A DNA stretch of 64,000 nucleotides from the NCBI GenBank assembly GCA_009885995.1, contig VFJQ01000013.1, forward strand, positions 1-64,000. Direction: 5' to 3'. The position numbers and the translations under genes are program-made. Every line of letters begins with the position of its first letter. Position 1 is the first letter of the stretch. This document shows positions 47,527-56,258 of the stretch, piece by piece. The stretch comes from Verrucomicrobiota bacterium (lineage in GTDB: Bacteria; Verrucomicrobiota; Verrucomicrobiia; Chthoniobacterales; Chthoniobacteraceae). The notes beneath the pieces are model-generated. The model saw nothing but the letters and a program-made list of their open reading frames with translations. It was not told the origin of the DNA and did no database searches.

Positions 47527-48477
47527 TTAACTTCGGGGTTTGCCCCGATAAGTGCTCACTTTCAGTCGGTAGTGCTCCGGCGCGAGTTCGTGCGCGGTCT
47601 TGAAGTGGGTCTTGGCCACACGCAGGAGCACCTCCGGGCCATGCGCGGCGATGAGCTCGCGCGCGACCGTCTTTACCCGCGGATCGGACGATCCACGCGG
47701 CATCTGGACTTCGAACTCCCGACTGGCCCGATCCATCCACGAGATGAACCCCTCGCGTGCCAGGATCGACGCTGCGGCGACGGCGAGGTCGCTCTCCGCT
47801 TTCGTCCGCGCGTCGAGTTGGATCTCCACGTTGCGCTTCGTCAGGGCTGTCTTGATGAGCTTCGGGTTCGCGAATTGATCACTCAGCGCACGCGGGCAGT
47901 CGGGCTGGATTTGCTGAAGATCGCCGATGATCGCGGCGTGGCCCCATGCGAGTAGACGGTTGAGGTTGTCGAAGCCCGCATACATCTCGTTGTAGCGCTG
48001 CGGCACGAGCACGATCACCTTCGTCGCCACTCCCGGCGTCTCGCGGATCAGCCTCGAGAATTCGCGGATCGCCTTGTCGGAAGTGATGCGTTTGCTGTCC
48101 TGGATACCCGCATCCATGAAGCTGCGCGCGATCTCGCGATCGGTGTAGCACCCGGCGATGACCAGCGGGCCGAAGAAGTCGCCCTTGCCGCTCTCATCGA
48201 TGCCGAAGTGCGGCTCGAACATCGCCGCATCGTGGACTTCCTCGTAGCCGAGCTTCGCCTCGCCGAGGATCTCCGGCTCGAGCATGAACGTGACGAACTC
48301 CTCGGTCCCTTTGCCCGCGACGACGATCTTCGGTCCCTTCTCATAAACCGAGACGTTTGCGTTCGCTCCCTCGGCGAAGAAGAGCATGTAAGGCCGCTCG
48401 GCGAACTTCCACCCACGCTCGGTCAGCAGCGCGCGCAGCTTCTCCGCTTGCGCCGTGGTGAGCGGGCAGACGTGCAT
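47527..48477 (-). CDS. rnhC: ribonuclease HIII
   Basis: A 316-aa protein; start at 48477 fits the family N-terminus, with 48522 as an alternative. The N-terminal TBP-like substrate-binding domain (about 1-85) precedes the RNase H fold with G-I-D-E-S-G-K-G-D-F-F-G-P-L-V-I-A-G (two catalytic acids), I-Q-D-S-K-R-I-T, and A-R-T-K-A-E-S-D-L-A-V-A-A-A-S. The G-K-G-D-F-F-G-P form separates HIII from HII. Cleaves RNA in RNA-DNA hybrids. Divergent from mutY, with 57 bp between the starts. Confidence 0.92.
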   Translation of the reverse strand: MHVCPLTTAQAEKLRALLTERGWKFAERPYMLFFAEGANANVSVYEKGPKIVVAGKGTEEFVTFMLEPEILGEAKLGYEEVHDAAMFEPHFGIDESGKGDFFGPLVIAGCYTDREIARSFMDAGIQDSKRITSDKAIREFSRLIRETPGVATKVIVLVPQRYNEMYAGFDNLNRLLAWGHAAIIGDLQQIQPDCPRALSDQFANPKLIKTALTKRNVEIQLDARTKAESDLAVAAASILAREGFISWMDRASREFEVQMPRGSSDPRVKTVARELIAAHGPEVLLRVAKTHFKTAHELAPEHYRLKVSTYRGKPRS

Positions 48478-48534
48478 GGCTTTTGGTTTTTGCGATGGCG
48501 GCAGTGAAGATCCCGAGGGCATATATCGCAGCGA

Positions 48535-49539
48535 GTGAACATCACGAACCTGCCCGACCCAAAGCCATTTCGCGCGCGCCTCACCGCGTGGTTCCGCCGG
48601 CACGGGCGCGACCTGCCGTGGCGCCGCGACACATCGCCCTACGCGGTGCTCGTCAGCGAGTTCATGCTCCAGCAGACTCAGGTCGCCACGGTCATCCCGT
48701 ATTTCGAGCGCTGGATGCAGCGCTTTCCGGACTTCGCCACGCTCGCTGCGGCGGGTGAAGCCGACGTGCTCTCGCAATGGCAAGGTCTCGGCTACTACTC
48801 TCGCGCGCGGAATCTCCACCGCGCCGCGAAGCTGATCGTCGAGCGCTTCGACGGGAATCTTCCCGACGACAATGATGCGATCGCGTCGCTGCCCGGCGTG
48901 GGCCGCTACACCGCAGGCGCCATCGCCGCGTTCGCCTTCGACCGATCGGTGGCGACGGTGGACGGGAACATCGCCCGCGTGCTCGCACGCTTGCTCGATC
49001 ATCGCGAGGCGATTGATTCGGGCGAAGGTCAGGCCTTCATCTGGCAGACCGCCGAGGCGCTGCTGCCCGCGCGCGGTGGTCGGCTCCACACCTCCGCGCT
49101 GATGGAACTTGGCGCGCTCCTCTGCACGCCGCGCGCGCCGCAGTGCCTGCTCTGCCCGGTGCGCGAGTATTGCTCCGCGAAGGAGCCGGAGAAGGTGCCG
49201 CTCAAGAAAGCCCGCGCCCGCACGATCGCGCTCGACGAGCCCTGCGCCTGGATTCGACGCCGCGATGCGATCCTGCTCGAAAAGCAAACCGGTTCGCGCT
49301 GGCGTGGGATGTGGAAGCTTCCGGGCACGGCGCCGCGCGAATCAGTCCCGCTGCACACCGCCGAGTATCCATTCACGAATCACCGCGTCACGTTGCGCGT
49401 CTTTGCCGGCCGCTCGACGAAGACCCTTGGCGAAAACCAGGCGTGGATTTGCGACGCCGACCTCGACGCGCTCCCGCTCACCGCGCCGCACCGCCGCGCC
49501 ATTCGCGCGTTGCTTTCGCGCGACACAGCCGCCAGCTAA
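48535..49539 (+). CDS. mutY: A/G-specific adenine glycosylase
   Basis: A 334-aa protein with a GTG start at 48535. Key parts: W-R-R-D-T-S-P-Y-A-V-L-V-S-E-F-M-L-Q-Q-T (catalytic Glu), the helix-hairpin-helix L-P-G-V-G-R-Y-T-A-G-A-I, catalytic Asp in V-D-G-N-I-A-R-V, and an iron-sulfur site with the exact C-X6-C-X2-C-X5-C spacing (C-T-P-R-A-P-Q-C-L-L-C). A C-terminal NUDIX-like domain recognises 8-oxoG. Removes adenine mispaired with 8-oxoguanine. The aldolase gene follows after 9 nt. Confidence 0.94.
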   Translation: MNITNLPDPKPFRARLTAWFRRHGRDLPWRRDTSPYAVLVSEFMLQQTQVATVIPYFERWMQRFPDFATLAAAGEADVLSQWQGLGYYSRARNLHRAAKLIVERFDGNLPDDNDAIASLPGVGRYTAGAIAAFAFDRSVATVDGNIARVLARLLDHREAIDSGEGQAFIWQTAEALLPARGGRLHTSALMELGALLCTPRAPQCLLCPVREYCSAKEPEKVPLKKARARTIALDEPCAWIRRRDAILLEKQTGSRWRGMWKLPGTAPRESVPLHTAEYPFTNHRVTLRVFAGRSTKTLGENQAWICDADLDALPLTAPHRRAIRALLSRDTAAS

Positions 49540-49548
49540 TTCATCCCC

Positions 49549-50184
49549 ATGCAAAAGAATGCGATCATCCGTCGCCTCCTCGATCCCGGCGTCATCGCCA
49601 TCATCCGGGCCGATTCTTCCGACCAACTCATCGAGTGCGCCGAGGCGCTCTACGCCGGCGGCGTCACTGCGATGGAAGTCACCATGACGACGCCGAATGC
49701 GCTACAAGTCATCACAGATGTGAGCGGGCGCTTCGGCGGCAAGGTGCTCATGGGCGTGGGCAGCGTGCTCGACCCGGAGACGTGCCGCGCGGCGATCCTC
49801 GCGGGCGCGGAATTCGTCGTCACGCCGGTCACCAAGCCCGATGTGATCCGCCTCGCCAACCGCTACGGCAAGCCGATCGCCGCGGGTGCGTTCACGCCGA
49901 CCGAGATGCTCACCGCGCATGAGAGCGGCGCCGATTTCATCAAGCTCTTCCCAGCCGATTACGCCGGCCCGGCTTACGTGAAGACCGTGCTTGCTCCGCT
50001 GCCGATGCTGCAGATCATCCCGACCGGCGGCGTGACGCCCGAGAATGCCCGTGAGTTTCTCGATGCGGGTAGCGTCGCGCTTGGTGCAGGCTCCTCGCTC
50101 GTCTCAAAAGACATCTTGAAAAAGCGCGACTGGCCCGCGCTGCGCGCTCGCGCAGAGGCCTTCGTGCGCGCGACGAAGCGCTAA
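49549..50184 (+). CDS. eda: 2-dehydro-3-deoxy-phosphogluconate (KDPG) / KHG aldolase
   Basis: A 211-aa class I aldolase. Catalytic Glu lies in A-M-E-V-T-M-T-T-P and the Schiff-base Lys in D-F-I-K-L-F-P-A. The phosphate-binding P-T-G-G-V-T-P-E-N and G-A-G-S-S-L motifs are present. It splits KDPG to pyruvate and glyceraldehyde-3-phosphate, the last step of hexuronate and Entner-Doudoroff catabolism, which suits the uronate locus at 9-26 kb. kdgK and kduI-type genes are not in the window. Its stop overlaps the convergent MFS stop by 4 nt. Confidence 0.94.
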   Translation: MQKNAIIRRLLDPGVIAIIRADSSDQLIECAEALYAGGVTAMEVTMTTPNALQVITDVSGRFGGKVLMGVGSVLDPETCRAAILAGAEFVVTPVTKPDVIRLANRYGKPIAAGAFTPTEMLTAHESGADFIKLFPADYAGPAYVKTVLAPLPMLQIIPTGGVTPENAREFLDAGSVALGAGSSLVSKDILKKRDWPALRARAEAFVRATKR

Positions 50185-51470
50185 CTTTCCCGGATCAGCG
50201 GTCGTGTGCTGTCCACGAAGAGGATGGCGACCGCGAGCACGACGAAGCCGGCTGCGCACATCCAAAATACTTCGCTCCAGTCCGCGCGGTGCAGCGGGCT
50301 CGCGAGCGCGAGAGGGATCCATTTCGCCACGGCGGACGCGCCGAGATTTCCCCACATATTGCTCCATGCCATCGTCGAGGCGACGTGCGCGCGACCGATG
50401 TCCTGACTGAAAGCCCAGATCGCTGGCCCGGCGCTATCCGTGGCGAACGCGACGATGCCGCACGCCACCGCGACGCCGAGCGCGCTGCCGAGCATTGGGC
50501 ACAAGACGTAAGCGACCGCGCCGACGAGCCCGCCGATCACGATGGGCAAGCGTCTTCCCCATCGCTGGCCGAACCAGCGCGTGAGCGCATCGCACCACCA
50601 GCCGCCGAAGAGCACGCCGCTCATGCCGCACACGAGGGCAATGGTGACATAGAGATTCGCATCCGCCTCGCTGAGTCCGCGCACGGTGCGGAGATACTTC
50701 GGCAGCCAGGTGATGAGCAGCGCCCAGCCGAAGTTTAAGCCGATGCCGCCGAGGCTCAGCAGCCACAGGCCGGGATGGCTCAGCAACGCGCGCCACGGAA
50801 AGCGATAGTCTGGCGCCGGTGGTGGCGGACCGCTGTCGCGGATGAGCGCGCGCTCGGCGTCGTTGGTCCACGGGTGCGAGGTCGGATCATCGCGGAAGAT
50901 GAAGTGCGTGGCCGCGGCGAGGAGGAGGCCGATCGCGCCGTAGGTCCACAGCACGGGCCGCCACGATCCGAGGGCGAGGATCAGCGCGCCGGTGAGCCAC
51001 GGTGCGAGCGCGTTGCCCACACGGCCGCCGAAGCTCACGAGCGAATTCGCCCGCGCGCGGTGGCCGAAGGGAAACCAGCGCGAGATCACGCGGCTGCTCG
51101 CGGGATACGCGCCGGCTTCCGCGAGCCCGCACGCGAGCCGCACGACCACGAGCGCGGCGAGCGCGCCGGTGAAGCCGGTGAGCGCCGTGCAGGCCGACCA
51201 CAGGACGATGTAGGCCACGAGCATTCGCCGCGGCCCGAAGCGATCTGCCAGATAGCCCGCCGGGAGCTGCCCGAGCGCGTAGGCGAGGAAGAACACGCCC
51301 AGCACGCTGCCGACATTTTCATCGCTCAGCCCGAAGTCGCGCATGAACGACTCCGAATGCACGACCGTCGTCATGCAGATGCGGTCGAGGTAGAGCAGGA
51401 AGGCGTTCGCCGTCGCTACGCCGAGCAGCGCATAGCGGACGCGCGTGGGCTGACTCGGTGGTGGGTTCAT
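50181..51470 (-). CDS. MFS permease, ACS family (sugar-acid type)
   Basis: A 429-aa protein with about 12 hydrophobic segments. Conserved blocks: L-Y-L-D-R-I-C-M-T, A-Y-A-L-G-Q-L-P-A-G-Y-L-A-D-R-F-G, R-L-A-C-G-L-A-E-A-G-A-Y-P-A-S-S-R and S-R-W-F-P. This resembles glucarate/galactonate/hexuronate symporters and is distantly similar to the permease at 24420. It lies downstream of the dipeptidase and RidA genes on the same strand, with the twin-hairpin element at 51478 between. Substrate unknown; acid sugar likely. Confidence 0.85.
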   Translation of the reverse strand: MNPPPSQPTRVRYALLGVATANAFLLYLDRICMTTVVHSESFMRDFGLSDENVGSVLGVFFLAYALGQLPAGYLADRFGPRRMLVAYIVLWSACTALTGFTGALAALVVVRLACGLAEAGAYPASSRVISRWFPFGHRARANSLVSFGGRVGNALAPWLTGALILALGSWRPVLWTYGAIGLLLAAATHFIFRDDPTSHPWTNDAERALIRDSGPPPPAPDYRFPWRALLSHPGLWLLSLGGIGLNFGWALLITWLPKYLRTVRGLSEADANLYVTIALVCGMSGVLFGGWWCDALTRWFGQRWGRRLPIVIGGLVGAVAYVLCPMLGSALGVAVACGIVAFATDSAGPAIWAFSQDIGRAHVASTMAWSNMWGNLGASAVAKWIPLALASPLHRADWSEVFWMCAAGFVVLAVAILFVDSTRPLIRES

Positions 51471-51477
51471 GAGGAGG

Positions 51478-51527
51478 TGTAGGGCAAGCGCATCGCTTGC
51501 CGTGGCAGGCGGAGCGCCTGCCCTACA
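51478..51527. repeat. 50-bp twin-hairpin palindromic element, second copy type
   Basis: Outer arms TGTAG (51478-51482) and CTACA (51523-51527) enclose two perfect 8-bp-stem hairpins: GGCAAGCG-CAT-CGCTTGCC (51483-51501) and GGCAGGCG-GAG-CGCCTGCC (51504-51522), separated by GT. The geometry is the same as at 31468-31523 but the stems differ in sequence. It starts 7 nt from the MFS start codon and ends 1 nt from the dipeptidase stop codon. Confidence 0.72.
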
Positions 51528-51528
51528 G

Positions 51529-52629
51529 TCACAGATGCTCGTGCAGGAAGCGGAAGAAGTTGCCGTGCATGATGCCGTCGATGTCCGCCTGCGAGTAGCC
51601 GCGCGCGGCGAGCAGGGGATCGAGCGTGGCGAGATCGGCGATGCTATCGAGGTCCATCGGCGTCTGCTCGGTGCCGTAGCCGCCGTCGAGATCGGTGCCG
51701 ATGCCGACGTGGCGTGCGTTGCCGGCGATCTGGCAGATGTGGTCGATGTGCTCGCAGATCTTCTCGATCTTCAGCCCGAAGTCCTGCGGCTTCGAGCGTT
51801 TGTGCGCCCAGCCGTGGACCATCATGATCGCGTCGAACGCCATGCCGATCACGGCGCCGCGATCGATGAGCGCTTTGATCTGCTCGTCGGCGAGCTGGCG
51901 GTTCCAGTTTGCGAGCGCGCGGCAGTTGTGATGACTCGCCCACACCGGGCCGTGGTAATGCGCGAGCGCATCCCAGAAGCTCTCGTCGCACAGGTGCGTG
52001 ACATCGAGGATGATCCCGAGCCGCTCCATCTCCTTGAGCAACTCGCGTCCGCGCGGCGTCAGCGGTCCTTCATCATCGGTGCCGCAGCCGTAGATGCCCG
52101 GCCCGTAATGAACGGGCCCGAGCGCGATGAGTCCGTCGGCGCGCGACTTCTCCAAGTGCCGCCAGCTTAGGATCGAGTCCGCGCCTTCGAGGCTGAGCAG
52201 GTAGCCGATCGGCAGCTTCGCGGCATCCTCGTCGCTCGCGTTCATCCAGCGCTCGGCGTGCGCTTCCACCTCGGGCCACGTGCGGAGCTGCAGCATCTCA
52301 CCGCAGTCTTCCATCGTGCGATAATACGCGAGCTGCCCCTGCGTCTGCGCCCATGCCTGCTCGGGGCTGCGCCAGCCGGGCAGGTTGTGAAAGCGCGGCG
52401 AGTAGCGCGCGATCTGCGTCGCCACGATGATGCCGAAGCGTCCGCGCCGCAGCTCGGGGAAGCACACGGTATTGCGCGAGCGGTGCCGCTCAGCCTCCGG
52501 CGCGATGAACTGCGCCGTGAGTTCGCAGCGGCGGATTTTCTCCTGCGACCAGCGCTGGTCGCGGTTGAACTCCATCGCGTTCATCGAGATGTCGAGATGG
52601 CAGTCGAAGATGAGGCGGGGTGTGCTCAT
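51529..52629 (-). CDS. membrane dipeptidase family protein (peptidase M19)
   Basis: A 366-aa protein of the renal-dipeptidase (M19, amidohydrolase-like) family. The metal motif D-C-H-L-D-I-S is at the N-terminus, S-L-E-G-A-D in the middle, D-V-T-H-L-C-D-E-S-F, A-S-H-H-N-C-R-A-L and the late H-V-G-I-G-T-D-L-D-G-G. No signal peptide, so probably cytosolic. It starts 10 nt after the RidA gene. Family members hydrolyse dipeptides, often with D-residues; pairing with RidA suggests amine or amino-acid catabolism. Confidence 0.88.
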   Translation of the reverse strand: MSTPRLIFDCHLDISMNAMEFNRDQRWSQEKIRRCELTAQFIAPEAERHRSRNTVCFPELRRGRFGIIVATQIARYSPRFHNLPGWRSPEQAWAQTQGQLAYYRTMEDCGEMLQLRTWPEVEAHAERWMNASDEDAAKLPIGYLLSLEGADSILSWRHLEKSRADGLIALGPVHYGPGIYGCGTDDEGPLTPRGRELLKEMERLGIILDVTHLCDESFWDALAHYHGPVWASHHNCRALANWNRQLADEQIKALIDRGAVIGMAFDAIMMVHGWAHKRSKPQDFGLKIEKICEHIDHICQIAGNARHVGIGTDLDGGYGTEQTPMDLDSIADLATLDPLLAARGYSQADIDGIMHGNFFRFLHEHL

Positions 52630-52638
52630 GGCGTTGGA

Positions 52639-53031
52639 TTAAGCAGGGCGTTTCACCGCGACGACTTCGATCTCGTAGCGGAGGGTCGGCGGGAGGCAGT
52701 TGGTGATCGTGGTGCGCGTCGGGAACGGCTCGGCGAAAACTTCGCGATAGAGCTGGTTGTAGAGCGGCACGTCCTCGGCATCGCGCACGTAGTTCCGCGT
52801 CTGGATCACATGCGCGAGGTCGCTGCCTGCGGCTTCGAGCACCTTGCGCACGTTTTCGATCGAGCGGCGGAACTCCGCCTCAAACGTGTCGCAGACGATC
52901 TTGCCGGTCGCATCGACCGACGCCTGGCCGGAGATGAAGATGAGATCGCCGAAGCACACGCTCGGGCTAAACGGAAGCGTCGAAGTGGGCGTGTCGGCGT
53001 TGCGTGGGTAGGAGACGAGTGGGTGGGTCAT
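52639..53031 (-). CDS. RidA family protein (imine/enamine deaminase-like)
   Basis: A 130-aa protein; start at 53031 (M-T-H-P-L-V-S-Y). It has F-I-S-G-Q-A-S-V-D, an N-V-x-x-V-L-E-A-A-G-S block, and the late R-T-T-I-T-N-C-L-P and Y-E-I-E-V-V-A-V, where the conserved Arg sits. RidA enzymes hydrolyse reactive enamines/imines formed by PLP enzymes. Its neighbour is the M19 dipeptidase, and a PLP aminotransferase lies 4.7 kb away on the same strand. Confidence 0.87.
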   Translation of the reverse strand: MTHPLVSYPRNADTPTSTLPFSPSVCFGDLIFISGQASVDATGKIVCDTFEAEFRRSIENVRKVLEAAGSDLAHVIQTRNYVRDAEDVPLYNQLYREVFAEPFPTRTTITNCLPPTLRYEIEVVAVKRPA

Positions 53032-53150
53032 GCGCACTGGATACAACCCGCGCACCGCTGGATCGACGATACAAAATCGAGCGAGGAGCGACTGTCCACG
53101 CGAAGCAGCGCTCCCGTGTCCGAGCCTCTACTTTCCACCGCGGCGGCGTG

Positions 53151-56100
53151 CTATCGAGCCGGCGAAGAATCAGAGGCGACAACTCGAAAACCGACGCTCG
53201 GGCCGATGCTCTTTTCGCCGTGGCCGGCCCGGGCGGACCACCACATAGGTCCCTTCTCGTAAGTGAGGAAGCCTGCGCCGCGCAAGATCCGTTGCCCCAC
53301 GTTAGACTCGTCGAGATCTTCGCACAATTCGCGCACGTTACCCCCGAGGTCGAACAGCCCGAACTTGTTGGCCGTAAAGCTTCCTACGGGGGCGGTCGTC
53401 GGGAAGTTGTCGCGGTAGCCGGGCAGGATGCTCTGGCCGGGAGCCTCGATCCCTTTGCACTCTTCGCCGCTAAAGTTGCCCGCACTGCGCGGCGGCGGCC
53501 ACTCCAGACCCCACGGAAACTCCTGGACCTTGCCGCTCTTGTCCGTGGGAGTCTTCCGCTTCGGATCCTCGCGCTGCTTGCTCCCGATGGCACTGCTCCA
53601 TTCGTGGTCCGTCGGCAGTCGGTAAAGCTCCGTCGCACGCATCCGTCCGATCCGCCGCTCGCGCTCCGTGAGCCAGTTGCAGAAGGCTTGGGCGTCCTCC
53701 CAGCTCACATTGACCGCGGGGTGGGTCGGCCCTTGCTCGAAGGTCGGTTTCGTCCATGCGCGCTTGGTTTCCGTGGCGAAAACCTCGTAGTCCTGCACTC
53801 GCGTTTCCCAGATGCTGAAGAGCACGCGCTGCTGGCTGCCCGGACCACCGGTGATCTTCACCGGCACGAACTTCATGCCCAGCGAGTTTACGAAGGGCCG
53901 CTCCTTGGCCGCCAAGGCGAAGGAGTTTTGATTTGGCTGGGAGAGCCGGACACTGGGAGAACCTACTTCCGGAGTGGCTGAGGGTGGTGCAGCGGCGGCG
54001 AACAGTGGCAGCCACGTCTTGCTCAACTCGTCCCGCTTGGCCTTGAGCACCAGGGCGTCGTCGAGGCGTTGGCGCTGGGTGAGGGCGGTTTGGTTTTGCG
54101 CGAGGATGGCATCATAGGCCGTGTAAAGCTCCATGGCCTTGGCTGCACGCGCCTGCTCGAGCTTGGCGCGGCGCTGGCGAAATGCGGACCGCAGCGATTG
54201 CACCCCGCTGGGAAGACCGGTGTCGGTGCCCGTGACCGCGTGCGTTTCCTCGAAGGCCTTGCGTTCATTCTGCCACGCGATGGCTTCGGTGAGTTGCTTC
54301 GAGGCCGTCGCCCGGGCGATCCCTGCATCGAGCGCCGCCGTGTGCTGCTTGCGCAAGTCCGTCACGCCCGCGTCGAAAGGTTCGCTCACCTGTTGGCGAA
54401 AAGTTTCCTGCTGCGTCGCATCGACCTGCGCGAGCCACTTCTCGACTTCGGTCTGCGGCTTCGGCGTGGCCGCCGCCACCACTGGGGGCGCCGGCGCGGG
54501 AGTCGCGACGGGCGCGGGCGCGGGATCAGGTTTGCCGTCGTCCCATTCGATGATGAAGCCGGCGAGCGATTTTATGGCCGGCAGAACTCCGATCCAACTC
54601 GGTTCGCCATCCTTGAGCCGCACGACGTAGAGTCCCGCAGGAGCCTTTTTTTCGTCGGTGTCCAGAAGTTGGCGCCACCACGGATTGCCGGAAATCCAGT
54701 GGAGCTTGCCCACGGATGCGCCATTCAACCAACGATAGTCGATCGAGTTTTCCTCGCCGCTTCCTCCGACCGCATAGCGGCGCAACTCGTCCGTCTTGAG
54801 CGGTCCGATGAGATGGTCGCGCGCCCACAATTCCTCCTCCTCGGTGATGAAGGTGGCGAGGTGCCCTCCCATGACTTCCGCCTTCGCCTTCGCTTCATTC
54901 CAAGTCATGGCGTCCGGCACCAACTGATAACGGTGCCCGGCGAAAGTGAGCACTTCGCTGGGCTGCACCGGCAGCGGCGTGGCCGGCTTGGCTGTCGGAG
55001 CAGGAGTCGGCTTCGGCGTCGCCGGAACTGGGGGCGGAGGAGGCGGAGTTGCGGGTGTGGGTGTCGCGACGCTCGCCGCCGGGGTTGGAAGGGGCGTGCT
55101 CGGCTCGATCGTCTGCCCCGTTGGGGAGGTCGGTCGCGTGAGCATGAAGACCGCGCCGCCGATCACCAGAGCGCCGATACCGATCCACAAGCCCGTGCGC
55201 GCGGGCTTGGCAGGCGCACCACTTGCATCGCCGCGGCGCAGCGTCACTTCCGTCGGTTGCGCAGACGCACCGGTCACCAAGGTCGTGCGGATCGAATCCA
55301 CGTCGGCCTTCATCTCGGTGGTCTGCTGATAGCGCCGCTCGGGGAACTGCTGCATCGCCTTCTTCACCACCTCGTCGAGGCGCGCATCCACGCCGGCGCG
55401 GATCGAGGGCGGATCGACAAAGCCCCGCGGCACGTCCTTGCACAGCATCTCATAGAGCATCACCCCGAGGCTGTAGATGTCTGCACGATGATCGACCGCC
55501 ATCCCCTTGGTCTGCTCGGGCGCCATGTAATCAGGCGTGCCCATGATCATGCCGGTTCGCGTCTCCCCAATCTTTGCCGCGGTCGGGTCGGTCAGACGCG
55601 CGAGGCCGAAGTCGGCGACCTTCACGCGGCCCCGCTGATCGAGCATCACATTCGCGGGCTTGATGTCGCGATGCACCACGCCCTGCTCGTGTGCGAAGGC
55701 GAGCGCTTCGCAGACTTGTGCGGTGATCGCCAGCGTCTGTGCTGGCTCGAGCCCCGGGCCGTGGATGATCGTGTGCAGGTTCGCGCCATCGACGAACTCC
55801 ATCGCGAAGAAGAGGTGCCCCTCGGTCGTCGTGCCGAAGTCGAAAACGGTGATGATGTTCGGGTGATGAAGCTTCGCCATCGCGCGCGCCTCGCGGCGGA
55901 AGCGGTCGGCGAAATCGCGATCCACGCTGATCTCCAGCGGCAGCAGCTTGATCGCGACGAGCCGGTCGAGCTCGATCTGCCGTGCCTTATAGACCGCGCC
56001 CATGCCGCCGCGGCCGAGCAGGGTGAGCACTTCGTAGTTTGGGAAAAGCCGCGCGGCTCCCTCGACGCTCGGCGGTTCCCAGCCATACACGCCCGCGCTG

Positions 56101-56198
56101 CTGGTCATGCGGACGCTCTTCATCCCGCGAGCGAAGAGCTGCTCGGGACTGATTCCACCGAGTGCGGAAGGTGGTGGCGGGTCGCTTTCGTCTGGCAC
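53151..56198 (-). CDS. Ser/Thr protein kinase with C-type-lectin-like and FGE-sulfatase-like domains
   Basis: A 1015-aa protein. The kinase domain (about 54-315) has G-R-G-G-M-G-A-V-Y, Lys84 (V-A-I-K-L-L), H176-R-D-I-K-P-A-N and D197-F-G. A transmembrane helix lies at about 337-357 and a Pro/Ala/Thr-rich spacer at about 360-420. Next come a lectin-like domain (about 420-550: F-A-G-H-R-Y-Q-L-V with M-G-G-H-L-A-T-F), a helical segment (about 575-730) and an FGE-like domain (about 770-1015: N-S-L-G-M-K-F-V-P-V, V-S-W-E-D-A-Q-A-F-C, R-L-P-T-D-H-E-W, G-N-V-R-E-L). The catalytic cysteines of true formylglycine-generating enzymes are absent from R-G-A-G-F-L-T-Y-E-K. Probably an outward-sensing signalling kinase. 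Confidence 0.88.
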   Translation of the reverse strand: MPDESDPPPPSALGGISPEQLFARGMKSVRMTSSAGVYGWEPPSVEGAARLFPNYEVLTLLGRGGMGAVYKARQIELDRLVAIKLLPLEISVDRDFADRFRREARAMAKLHHPNIITVFDFGTTTEGHLFFAMEFVDGANLHTIIHGPGLEPAQTLAITAQVCEALAFAHEQGVVHRDIKPANVMLDQRGRVKVADFGLARLTDPTAAKIGETRTGMIMGTPDYMAPEQTKGMAVDHRADIYSLGVMLYEMLCKDVPRGFVDPPSIRAGVDARLDEVVKKAMQQFPERRYQQTTEMKADVDSIRTTLVTGASAQPTEVTLRRGDASGAPAKPARTGLWIGIGALVIGGAVFMLTRPTSPTGQTIEPSTPLPTPAASVATPTPATPPPPPPVPATPKPTPAPTAKPATPLPVQPSEVLTFAGHRYQLVPDAMTWNEAKAKAEVMGGHLATFITEEEELWARDHLIGPLKTDELRRYAVGGSGEENSIDYRWLNGASVGKLHWISGNPWWRQLLDTDEKKAPAGLYVVRLKDGEPSWIGVLPAIKSLAGFIIEWDDGKPDPAPAPVATPAPAPPVVAAATPKPQTEVEKWLAQVDATQQETFRQQVSEPFDAGVTDLRKQHTAALDAGIARATASKQLTEAIAWQNERKAFEETHAVTGTDTGLPSGVQSLRSAFRQRRAKLEQARAAKAMELYTAYDAILAQNQTALTQRQRLDDALVLKAKRDELSKTWLPLFAAAAPPSATPEVGSPSVRLSQPNQNSFALAAKERPFVNSLGMKFVPVKITGGPGSQQRVLFSIWETRVQDYEVFATETKRAWTKPTFEQGPTHPAVNVSWEDAQAFCNWLTERERRIGRMRATELYRLPTDHEWSSAIGSKQREDPKRKTPTDKSGKVQEFPWGLEWPPPRSAGNFSGEECKGIEAPGQSILPGYRDNFPTTAPVGSFTANKFGLFDLGGNVRELCEDLDESNVGQRILRGAGFLTYEKGPMWWSARAGHGEKSIGPSVGFRVVASDSSPAR

Positions 56199-56258
56199 GG
56201 TTCGCGAGCGATAGCGCGTAGCGCGAAAAAAGCGAGTGTGGTTGCGACGCGTGGGGCG

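Noticed and set aside
53151..53930. FGE-like domain as the maturation enzyme for the two sulfatases
   Set aside because: The region aligned to the active site has no cysteines, and the domain is attached to a kinase and probably outside the membrane.
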